Of a DNA stretch of 19,035 nucleotides, positions 13,269-19,035 are shown piece by piece. Both the position numbers and the translations under genes were made by a program. A model generated the notes under the pieces. The model did not search any database. It was not told where the DNA came from and saw only the letters and a program-made list of their open reading frames with translations. The stretch covers positions 1-19,035 of the forward strand of contig VFKK01000301.1 in assembly GCA_009885605.1 (NCBI GenBank), in the 5' to 3' direction. The DNA is from Cyclobacteriaceae bacterium (GTDB lineage Bacteria > Bacteroidota > Bacteroidia > Cytophagales > Cyclobacteriaceae). Each line of letters begins with the position of its first letter. Position 1 is the stretch's first letter.

Positions 13269-13988
13269 ATGAATGAGATCGCAGAAAAAAAAGTAGGAAG
13301 CATCGTAGCAGAAAATTACCGAACTGCTAAAATCTTTACCGATTACGGGATTGATTTCTGTTGCAAAGGCGGAGTGAAACTCAGCGATGCCTGTGAGAAA
13401 AAAGGAGTTGATTTAGATCAAATCTCAGCCGCACTCGAGCAAGCTGTGAAGCAGCAGGATGAAACTCATTATCAGGACTTCGGAATGTCTGATCTGGTAG
13501 ATCATATCGTCAGTGTCCATCACAAATACGTGGAGACCACCATTCCAGCTCTGAAATTCTATCTGGATAAAATCGCAAAAGTCCACGGAGACAATCACCC
13601 GGAGCTTTTGGAGATCAGAGATGAGTTTTTCAATACAGCAGATGCCCTGACGGCTCATATGAAAAAGGAAGAATTTATTCTTTTCCCATACATCAAAGCC
13701 ATGGAGTCCGCGAGGAAAAATCATTTTCCACTTTCTCCGGCCCATTTTGGTGACATCGAAAATCCAATCGCCATGATGGAAGAGGAGCATGAAACCGAAG
13801 GTGACCGTTTCCGAAAGATCTCCGAACTGAGCAATAATTACACTCCGCCTACAGATGCTTGCCAAACTTACAAGGTTGCTTTTGCAATGCTTCAGGAGTT
13901 TGAAAATGACTTGCACACTCATATTCATTTGGAAAACAACATCCTTTTTCCTGAGGCCAAAGAAGCATTTACAAGCATGAATGCCTGA
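13269..13988 (+). CDS. ric: Iron-sulfur cluster repair di-iron protein (Ric/ScdA/YtfE)
   Basis: A 239-residue cytoplasmic protein with both expected domains. An N-terminal ScdA_N (DUF542) domain of about 55 residues has the signature GIDFCCKGG with Cys31 and Cys32. A C-terminal hemerythrin-like four-helix bundle (about 75-235) carries the di-iron ligands: HHKYVE (His84/85), AHMKKEEFILFPYI (His130, Glu134/135), EEEHETEGDRF (His174) and HTHIHLENNILFPEA (His216-220, Glu222). Members repair Fe-S clusters damaged by NO or oxidants and are classic NsrR targets. Length and domain order are standard. It follows the Rrf2 gene by 41 bp and precedes the membrane protein by 3 bp, so it is probably co-transcribed with both. 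This is the strongest evidence for an NO-stress role of the locus. Confidence 0.95.
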   Translation: MNEIAEKKVGSIVAENYRTAKIFTDYGIDFCCKGGVKLSDACEKKGVDLDQISAALEQAVKQQDETHYQDFGMSDLVDHIVSVHHKYVETTIPALKFYLDKIAKVHGDNHPELLEIRDEFFNTADALTAHMKKEEFILFPYIKAMESARKNHFPLSPAHFGDIENPIAMMEEEHETEGDRFRKISELSNNYTPPTDACQTYKVAFAMLQEFENDLHTHIHLENNILFPEAKEAFTSMNA

Positions 13989-13991
13989 TCC

Positions 13992-15776
13992 ATGATCACT
14001 CAAAATCCAATATCGTCCATCTTCTCTTTCACCTCCGGGATTCAATTCCGCCAGAATTGGATAAGATGGGCGTTTGGGTTTTTCTTTCTGGCTGTTTGTA
14101 TGGGATTGGTGATGAGGTCATTTCATGTGATTGAGATTCCTTATTTCGAATACCGGAATATCCTCCATACTCACTCGCACATTGCCTTGTTAGGTTGGGG
14201 ATATTTGATGTTGATAGGAGGGATGGTTTTTGGTTTGGTGAAAGAAAAAGACCAAATCAAGGATTACAAATTGCTTTTTCTGGGAACTGTAATTGCGCTG
14301 TTGGGCATGCTGTTTTCCTTCCCTTTTCAGGGATATGGAGCTGTCAGCATCAGTTTTTCCACGCTTCATGTGTTGCTTTCCTATGGATTTGCTTACAAGC
14401 TGCTCAACCTAATCCGGTCCAGGGAAAAGACTCCTGCCACTCGTTTGATTCGTCTTGCGATTTGGTTTATGGTGGTTTCCACTTTTGGACTGTGGTCTTT
14501 AGGGCCCGTATCTGCAACTCTTGGGAGGATGCACGAACTCTATTTCATGACGATTCAGTGGTTCCTTCATTTTCAGTTGAATGGCTGGTTTGTGTTGGGA
14601 GTTCTCGGATTGATCCTTCTTTATTTCGAAGAAAAAGGGTTTCAGATCAATTTGCCAAGTTATCAGGAATGGATCCTGTCCATTTCTGTTGTCATGACTT
14701 TCATGCTTGCCGTGACTTGGGCTGAACCTCAACCGATCTTCTTTCAACTCAACGGTTTGGCGGTAATTATTCAGATGCTAGCCTATTTCTGGATTTTGAA
14801 ATCAATTTTCAGTCTGGTCAAAACAGATCAATTCTCAGGCTTTGGCCGACTTCTTCTGCTTTTGGCTTTGGCAAGTCTGGTTGCAAAAGCAATGCTTCAG
14901 GGATTATTGGTCTTTCCATCCATTGCTGTCATCTCTTATTCGATCCGAATGTACGTGATCGGATTCCTTCACCTGGTTTTGCTTGGAGCCATGACCATGG
15001 GAGTTTCCGCCGTGGCAATAGCCCGAGGCTGGATCAATGAAAAACCGATATCCAAACTTGGATGGATCCTGCTGATCTCGGGATTTGTGATTACCGAGAT
15101 TTTACTCTTTCTCCAAGGGACTTTGATTTGGCTGCAAATGGGCTTTTTGCCCGAATACAATTTTTGGCTTTTTCTCGCTTCCTGCCTCTTTCCGATAAGT
15201 CTTGCCTTTCTGTTGGCAGGCTTGCGATCCTATGAATTTTCCAACCAATCAATAACAAATCCTAAAATCCAATTACAAAAACGAATCAAACCAGAGACAA
15301 TGAAAAAAACACTGATTATGTCAATGGGTATCCTGGGGATACTCCTGACTTCATGTGGCGGAGGAAGTGGAGAAGGTGAAAGCACCACCACTACTGATAC
15401 CTCTCCCCAAGAAGAAGTACAAGCCGATCCAAAGGGAATAGGAGAATTTAAATCCGTCGAAATCGGAGAAGGCATCGATCCGGAATTGGCGGCTTCTGGC
15501 CAAGCCATCGTGGATATGAAATGTACCGCTTGCCACCAGTTGAATGACAAGAGACTGGTAGGTCCTGGTTTTCAGGGAGTCACCTCCAGGAGAGAGCCGG
15601 AATGGATCATGAATATGATCACCAATGTGGATGTGATGCTGGATAAAGATCCTCAGGCCCAAGCGCTTTTGGAAGAATGTCTTACCCGAATGCCGAACCA
15701 AAATATCACAGCAGTTGATGCACGCGGTATTCTGGAGTTTATGAGGCAAAACGATTTGGAGAAGGCTAGTAAATAG
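13992..15776 (+). CDS. Heme-copper-like membrane protein joined in frame to cytochrome c
   Basis: A single open frame of 594 codons with two parts. Residues 1-425 are an integral membrane protein with about 11-12 hydrophobic segments and histidines placed like haem ligands: ILHTHSHIALLGWG (His59, 61, 63), HELYFMTIQWFLHFQLNGWF (His181, His193) and a later GFLHLVLLGAMTMG. It resembles cytochrome-oxidase-subunit-I/NnrS-type proteins found in Bacteroidetes; no function is established. Residues 437-594 begin with a Met and a full lipoprotein signal (MKKTLIMSMGILGILLTSCGGG), followed by a Ser/Thr-rich linker and a mono-haem cytochrome c (CTACH, residues 511-515). The joining stretch (15240-15299) is AT-rich and looks like intergenic DNA. 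It starts 3 bp after ric. Either one fused protein is made, or a second start at 15300 makes a separate cytochrome (listed apart); I favour the latter. Confidence 0.75.
   Translation: MITQNPISSIFSFTSGIQFRQNWIRWAFGFFFLAVCMGLVMRSFHVIEIPYFEYRNILHTHSHIALLGWGYLMLIGGMVFGLVKEKDQIKDYKLLFLGTVIALLGMLFSFPFQGYGAVSISFSTLHVLLSYGFAYKLLNLIRSREKTPATRLIRLAIWFMVVSTFGLWSLGPVSATLGRMHELYFMTIQWFLHFQLNGWFVLGVLGLILLYFEEKGFQINLPSYQEWILSISVVMTFMLAVTWAEPQPIFFQLNGLAVIIQMLAYFWILKSIFSLVKTDQFSGFGRLLLLLALASLVAKAMLQGLLVFPSIAVISYSIRMYVIGFLHLVLLGAMTMGVSAVAIARGWINEKPISKLGWILLISGFVITEILLFLQGTLIWLQMGFLPEYNFWLFLASCLFPISLAFLLAGLRSYEFSNQSITNPKIQLQKRIKPETMKKTLIMSMGILGILLTSCGGGSGEGESTTTTDTSPQEEVQADPKGIGEFKSVEIGEGIDPELAASGQAIVDMKCTACHQLNDKRLVGPGFQGVTSRREPEWIMNMITNVDVMLDKDPQAQALLEECLTRMPNQNITAVDARGILEFMRQNDLEKASK
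15300..15776 (+). CDS. Alternative: separate lipoprotein cytochrome c of the nos cluster
   Basis: If translation starts at the internal ATG at 15300, the product is a 158-residue lipoprotein. It would have the signal MKKTLIMSMGILGILLTSC, an acidic flexible linker (about 22-50), and a class I cytochrome c domain with CTACH at residues 75-79 binding haem and RMPNQNIT providing the likely distal methionine. Cytochrome c proteins directly upstream of nosZ are common in clade II nos clusters and are thought to pass electrons to NosZ. The complete lipobox at this point, in a place where an internal membrane segment would make little sense, is the main reason to believe in this start. It is 40 bp before nosZ. 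No ribosome binding site is clear, as is usual in Bacteroidetes. Confidence 0.65.
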   Translation: MKKTLIMSMGILGILLTSCGGGSGEGESTTTTDTSPQEEVQADPKGIGEFKSVEIGEGIDPELAASGQAIVDMKCTACHQLNDKRLVGPGFQGVTSRREPEWIMNMITNVDVMLDKDPQAQALLEECLTRMPNQNITAVDARGILEFMRQNDLEKASK

Positions 15777-15816
15777 GTTGAATCAAAGAATTAACCCAGT
15801 CTTAAAATAAATCAAA

Positions 15817-17775
15817 ATGAAAAAAAATGTATGGCTATTGGCAGCAGGCATGATTGCGGTTGCTTTAGCGCCAAGTTGTAAACCGAAGGGGGCTCAAAGC
15901 GCAATTTCCGGTGATGCAGCTTCCAAAGTGTACGTGGCTCCGGGAGAGCACGATGAATTTTATAACATCGTTTCCGGAGGATTCAACGGACAAATTTCCG
16001 TTGTTGGTCTGCCTTCAGGCAGAGTATTGAAAATTCTTCCTGTGTTTTCTGTCAATCCTGAAAATGGTTGGGGTTATTCCGAAGAGACCAAGCCAATGTT
16101 GAATACATCGCATGGTTTTGTTCCCTGGGATGACTTGCACCACATCGCTATCTCAACTACCAATGCTGAGCACGATGCAAGATGGGCTTTTGCAAATGGT
16201 AATAACACACCAAGAATTGCCCGGGTGGATTTGACCACTTTCAAGACCGTAGAGATCATCGAGATTCCTAATTCGGCCGGAAATCACTCTTCACCATTTA
16301 TTACTCAAAGCACCGAGTACGTGGTAGCAGGAACGCGATTCTCTGTTCCGACCGGAGAAAATACAGACGTTTCGATCGATACTTACAAGGAAAATTTCAA
16401 AGGCCATATTTCATTCATTGCAGTGAATCCTGAAACTGGCCGAATGAACCTTTCTTTTCAGATCGAGGCACCTCCCTTCAACTTTGACCTGGCTCGTGCC
16501 GGCAAAAACAAATCGCATGGTTGGTTCTTCTTCTCTACTTATAACACCGAGATGGCCCATACACTTTTGGAAGTAAATGCTTCGCAAAAGGATAAGGATT
16601 ACATCATGGCAGTAAACTGGAAGAAAGCTGAGGAGTATGTGAAAGCTGGTCAGGGCACGAAGAAAAAAGCCAAGTATGCACACAATACCTGGGATGAGTC
16701 AACTCACAGTGCCACTTCCACTATGATGGAAGAAGTGCTTGTGCTGGATCCGAAAATCCTGAAAGACATTGTTTATTTCATCCCTTGCCCTAAGTCTCCG
16801 CACGGAACAGATACAGACCCTACAGGTGAATACATCATCGGTAGTGGTAAGCTTGCAGCAATCATTCCGGTATTCTCTTTCACCAAAATGCTTGCAGCAA
16901 TCGAGAAGAAAGACTTCGAAGGAACATTGGACGGAATGCCTGTCCTGAAATACGAATCAGTTCTTCACGGAGAAGTTGAGAAGCCGGGACTTGGTCCACT
17001 TCACACTGAATTTGATGGAAAAGGGAATGCCTATACTTCCATGTTCGTGTCTTCAGAAATCGTAAAGTGGAATATCGAAACTCTTGAGGTTTTGGACAGA
17101 GTTCCTACTTACTATTCTGTTGGTCACTTGAGCATCCCGGGCGGACCAACTGGCAAGCCTCACGGAAAGTACATGGTAGCTTACAACAAGATCACCAAAG
17201 ACCGCTACCTGCCAACAGGTCCTGAACTGGCACACTCTGCGCAGCTCTATGATATTTCCGGAGATAAAATGCAGCTCTTGCTGGACTTCCCGACTATCGG
17301 TGAACCTCACTATGCTGAGTCTTTCCCGGCAAGTCTGATTAAAGACAAGCAGGTAAAATTCTTCCAGATCGAGAAAAACATGAATCCGCACGCACTGAAA
17401 GGCATTAAAGAAGCCAGAGTGGAGCGTAAAGGAAACGAAGTTCACGTCTACATGACTTCTATCAGATCCAATTTCAGACCTGACAACATCGAAGGGGTCA
17501 ATGTCGGAGATGAGGTATATTTCCACGTCACCAACCTGGAGCAAGACTGGGATGTACCCCATGGATTTGCCATCAAAGGTGCTAATACCGCAGAATTGCT
17601 AATCATGCCTGGCGAGACTTCCACACTGAAGTGGGTACCGGACAGAGCAGGCGTTTTCCCATTCTACTGTACAGACTTCTGTTCTGCGCTTCACCAGGAA
17701 ATGCAAGGATACCTGAGAGTTTCACCTAAAGGATCGAATACCGCATTGAAATTTTCTACAGGAGAAGTTGAGTAA
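15817..17775 (+). CDS. nosZ: Nitrous-oxide reductase, clade II type
   Basis: A 652-residue copper enzyme reducing N2O to N2 outside the cytoplasmic membrane. The N-terminal seven-bladed propeller carries CuZ-type histidines, for example DDLHHI, EHDARWAFANG, CPKSPHGTD, GPLHTEF and KPHGKYM. The C-terminal cupredoxin domain has the CuA site FYCTDFCSALHQEMQGY with Cys618, Cys622, His626 and Met629, and an additional His582 in VPHGF. The signal is a plain Sec-like peptide ending APSC (Cys21) with no twin-arginine motif, which is the hallmark of clade II (atypical) NosZ; the cysteine suggests possible lipidation although the lipobox is imperfect. It follows the cytochrome c by 40 bp and precedes a nos-associated membrane protein and nosL. 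No dyad operator lies directly before it, so control may come from the upstream ric/Rrf2 promoters or an unseen site. Confidence 0.97.
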   Translation: MKKNVWLLAAGMIAVALAPSCKPKGAQSAISGDAASKVYVAPGEHDEFYNIVSGGFNGQISVVGLPSGRVLKILPVFSVNPENGWGYSEETKPMLNTSHGFVPWDDLHHIAISTTNAEHDARWAFANGNNTPRIARVDLTTFKTVEIIEIPNSAGNHSSPFITQSTEYVVAGTRFSVPTGENTDVSIDTYKENFKGHISFIAVNPETGRMNLSFQIEAPPFNFDLARAGKNKSHGWFFFSTYNTEMAHTLLEVNASQKDKDYIMAVNWKKAEEYVKAGQGTKKKAKYAHNTWDESTHSATSTMMEEVLVLDPKILKDIVYFIPCPKSPHGTDTDPTGEYIIGSGKLAAIIPVFSFTKMLAAIEKKDFEGTLDGMPVLKYESVLHGEVEKPGLGPLHTEFDGKGNAYTSMFVSSEIVKWNIETLEVLDRVPTYYSVGHLSIPGGPTGKPHGKYMVAYNKITKDRYLPTGPELAHSAQLYDISGDKMQLLLDFPTIGEPHYAESFPASLIKDKQVKFFQIEKNMNPHALKGIKEARVERKGNEVHVYMTSIRSNFRPDNIEGVNVGDEVYFHVTNLEQDWDVPHGFAIKGANTAELLIMPGETSTLKWVPDRAGVFPFYCTDFCSALHQEMQGYLRVSPKGSNTALKFSTGEVE

Positions 17776-17788
17776 TTACCCTAATCAC

Positions 17789-17820
17789 ACCGTCGGTTCC
17801 TCCTGGACCGACGGTTATTT
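17789..17820 (+). terminator. Strong hairpin after nosZ, possibly a partial terminator
   Basis: ACCGTCGGT (17789-17797) pairs perfectly with ACCGACGGT (17807-17815), loop of 9 nt, followed by TATTT only. It starts 13 bp after the nosZ stop and ends 17 bp before the next start. The short T-run suggests partial termination or 3'-end protection of nosZ mRNA, which would lower expression of downstream genes relative to nosZ. Confidence 0.65.
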
Positions 17821-17832
17821 CCCCTTGTAATC

Positions 17833-18411
17833 ATGCAATCGCTTAGCACATCCAACAGAATCCTGATCCTGATAGCAGCCCTTCTGATCATTCCTTCCTA
17901 TTTCACTCCGCTTTGGCAAATCAGCCTCTGGGCACCACAGTATCCTGAGGGTCTGAATATGAAAATCTGGATTGATCACCTCAGTGGGAATGTAGACCAA
18001 ATCAACGGGGTCAATCATTACATCGGAATGAATCATATCGGCGACGAGATGTTTCCGGAATTCACCTATTTGATTTATGTGATCGGAGTGTTGACCGCCT
18101 TAGGGATTGTTGCCTTTCTGATTGGAAAAAGATGGAGCTTATATTCATTTTTCGGACTGATGGCCCTCTTTGGACTGGCAGTTTTGGTGGATATGTACAG
18201 ATGGGGTTACCAATACGGTCACAACCTTGATCCCAAAGCGGCCATCAAAGTGGAAGGGATGAGTTACCAGCCACCTCTGATCGGATACAAAGAGCTTTTG
18301 AATTTCCTCGCTTACTCAGGACCCGATACAGGAAGTTGGATATTAATTGGCGGTGTGGTTTTACTCCTCATAGCCATTATCAGAGACAGAATGGAAAAGT
18401 CTGCTCTTTGA
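17833..18411 (+). CDS. Nos-cluster membrane protein of unknown function
   Basis: A 192-residue membrane protein with four hydrophobic segments (about residues 9-30, 78-98, 102-122 and 166-186). A polar loop after the first segment contains LWAPQYPEGLNMKIWIDHL and NHYIGMNHIGDEMFPEF; histidine, methionine and aromatic residues there could bind copper, though this is speculation. Proteins of this type sit between nosZ and nosL or nosD in Bacteroidetes nos clusters. By position and topology it may correspond to the NosB class of clade II clusters, but I cannot prove that from the sequence. It begins 57 bp after nosZ, separated by a strong hairpin, and is followed by 271 bp of noncoding DNA before nosL. 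Confidence 0.8.
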   Translation: MQSLSTSNRILILIAALLIIPSYFTPLWQISLWAPQYPEGLNMKIWIDHLSGNVDQINGVNHYIGMNHIGDEMFPEFTYLIYVIGVLTALGIVAFLIGKRWSLYSFFGLMALFGLAVLVDMYRWGYQYGHNLDPKAAIKVEGMSYQPPLIGYKELLNFLAYSGPDTGSWILIGGVVLLLIAIIRDRMEKSAL

Positions 18412-18682
18412 TTTGTATTTTAGTTTAAGAATAAAATTGATAGATCAAATGATTCTAGTAACCCAAATTAAATCAAGCTCACCTCGACTGGTGGGTTGGC
18501 TCGCCAACCACCGCTCGGTGACCGATTCGTGTTTTATAAAAGAGTTGGAGGGGAAATGCGGCAAAGCCGCATTTCCCCTCCAACTCCAATAAACCTAATG
18601 TGCGGTGGCTGAGCTAAGTCGAAGCCTCATTTAATCAAAGAAGTAATTCTGCTGATAAACAGAACTTTAAATTCAAAAAACT
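18412..18682. repeat. Palindromic spacer between nos genes
   Basis: This 271-bp gap has no gene. It holds a perfect 21-bp inverted repeat (18542-18562 with 18566-18586, loop AAA). To its left is a second hairpin, GGTGGGTTGGC-TC-GCCAACCACC (18490-18512, one bulged base), and an 11-bp palindrome TCGGTGACCGA begins near 18515. To the right is GGTGGCTGAGC...GTCGAAGCC, a phrase widespread in bacterial spacers. The composition is much more GC-rich than the flanking AT-rich leaders. It resembles a REP/MITE-like insertion inside the nos operon. Confidence 0.7.
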
Positions 18683-19035
18683 ATGGTACGCTACCTCTCA
18701 ATACTCACAATAATGATCTTTTTGGCATCCTGCTCCGCAGATCCGAGACCGATCGAATACGGCGAAGATGCCTGCCATCATTGCAAAATGAAACTCATGG
18801 ATCAAAAATTCGGAGCCGAACTGGTAACTGAAAAAGGCAAAGTTTTCATCTTCGATGACGTCAATTGCATGCTTCAATTCATGGACTCCGAAGAAGGGAA
18901 AAGACAAACTTACAAGCATGTCCTCGTGACAGATTATTTGAATCCCGGAACTCTGGTGGATGCAAATATGGCTCATTACCTGAAGTCAGAGTCTATTCAA
19001 ACCCCAATGGCAAGTCAGATAGTGGCTATCTCGGA
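18683..19035 (+). CDS. nosL: NosL copper chaperone lipoprotein, 3' end cut by window
   Basis: The first 117 residues of a lipoprotein that runs off the window end. The signal MVRYLSILTIMIFLASC ends in a lipobox with Cys17. The NosL signature follows: EDACHHCKMKLMDQKFGAEL, with the CxxCxM copper(I) motif at about residues 31-36, then KVFIFDDVNCMLQFM and HVLVTDYLNPGTLVDA. NosL delivers copper for assembly of the CuZ centre of NosZ. The ATG at 18683 fits the signal peptide and is preceded by an A-rich leader. The rest of the expected nos genes (nosD, nosF, nosY) would lie to the right, outside the window. Confidence 0.92.
   Translation, partial: MVRYLSILTIMIFLASCSADPRPIEYGEDACHHCKMKLMDQKFGAELVTEKGKVFIFDDVNCMLQFMDSEEGKRQTYKHVLVTDYLNPGTLVDANMAHYLKSESIQTPMASQIVAIS

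Noticed and set aside
15100..15400. Frameshift between the membrane protein and the cytochrome c
   Set aside because: Both parts are in the same frame with intact reading on either side. The issue is a missing stop or a real fusion, not a shift.

Overview
The window looks like chromosomal DNA from a Bacteroidetes bacterium, probably Cytophagales/Cyclobacteriaceae and Algoriphagus-like. The evidence is AT-rich leaders without strong Shine-Dalgarno sequences, one clear TAnnTTTG -7 box, a TonB-dependent receptor, several Bacteroidetes-style lipoproteins and typical Bacteroidetes intergenic repeats. The genus is inference.

Left part (1-6600): a FAS1 (fasciclin) lipoprotein on the minus strand; a divergent group II PLP-dependent decarboxylase; a small membrane-anchored unknown protein followed by a TonB-dependent receptor, probably one operon; a shared bidirectional terminator; and a minus-strand NnrS-like polytopic membrane protein.

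Middle (6600-12000): a large unknown protein on the minus strand, then a roughly 3 kb block in which a SAM methyltransferase, a DUF302 protein and an HMA-plus-CDF-like cation transporter lie between two copies of a 317/318-bp imperfect direct repeat (8875-9191 and 11592-11909). The repeat carries two conserved hairpins and no convincing gene.

Right part (12000-19035): a nitric-oxide and nitrous-oxide locus. It holds a minus-strand secreted unknown protein, a divergent Rrf2/NsrR-like regulator with three cysteines, a di-iron Fe-S repair protein (Ric/ScdA/YtfE), a histidine-rich heme-copper-oxidase-like membrane protein that is in frame with a lipoprotein cytochrome c, clade II-type nosZ, a nos-associated membrane protein (possibly NosB-like) and the 5' part of nosL, cut by the window end.

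A dyad of the form AAAGGATA-N4-TATCCTTT links distant parts of the window. It occurs before the FAS1 lipoprotein (perfect), the NnrS-like gene (perfect), the Rrf2 gene (one mismatch) and ric (degraded right arm). The simplest reading is a local NO-responsive regulon controlled by the Rrf2 protein. The FAS1 lipoprotein is the unexpected member, and its promoter also has an adjacent FNR-shaped dyad. The nos genes probably reduce N2O at the cell envelope with electrons from the cytochrome c, while Ric, the NnrS-like protein and the HTHSH membrane protein would handle NO or its damage. The most unusual features are the stop-free join of the membrane protein to the cytochrome c, the shared operator set, and the paired repeats around the metal-related block.
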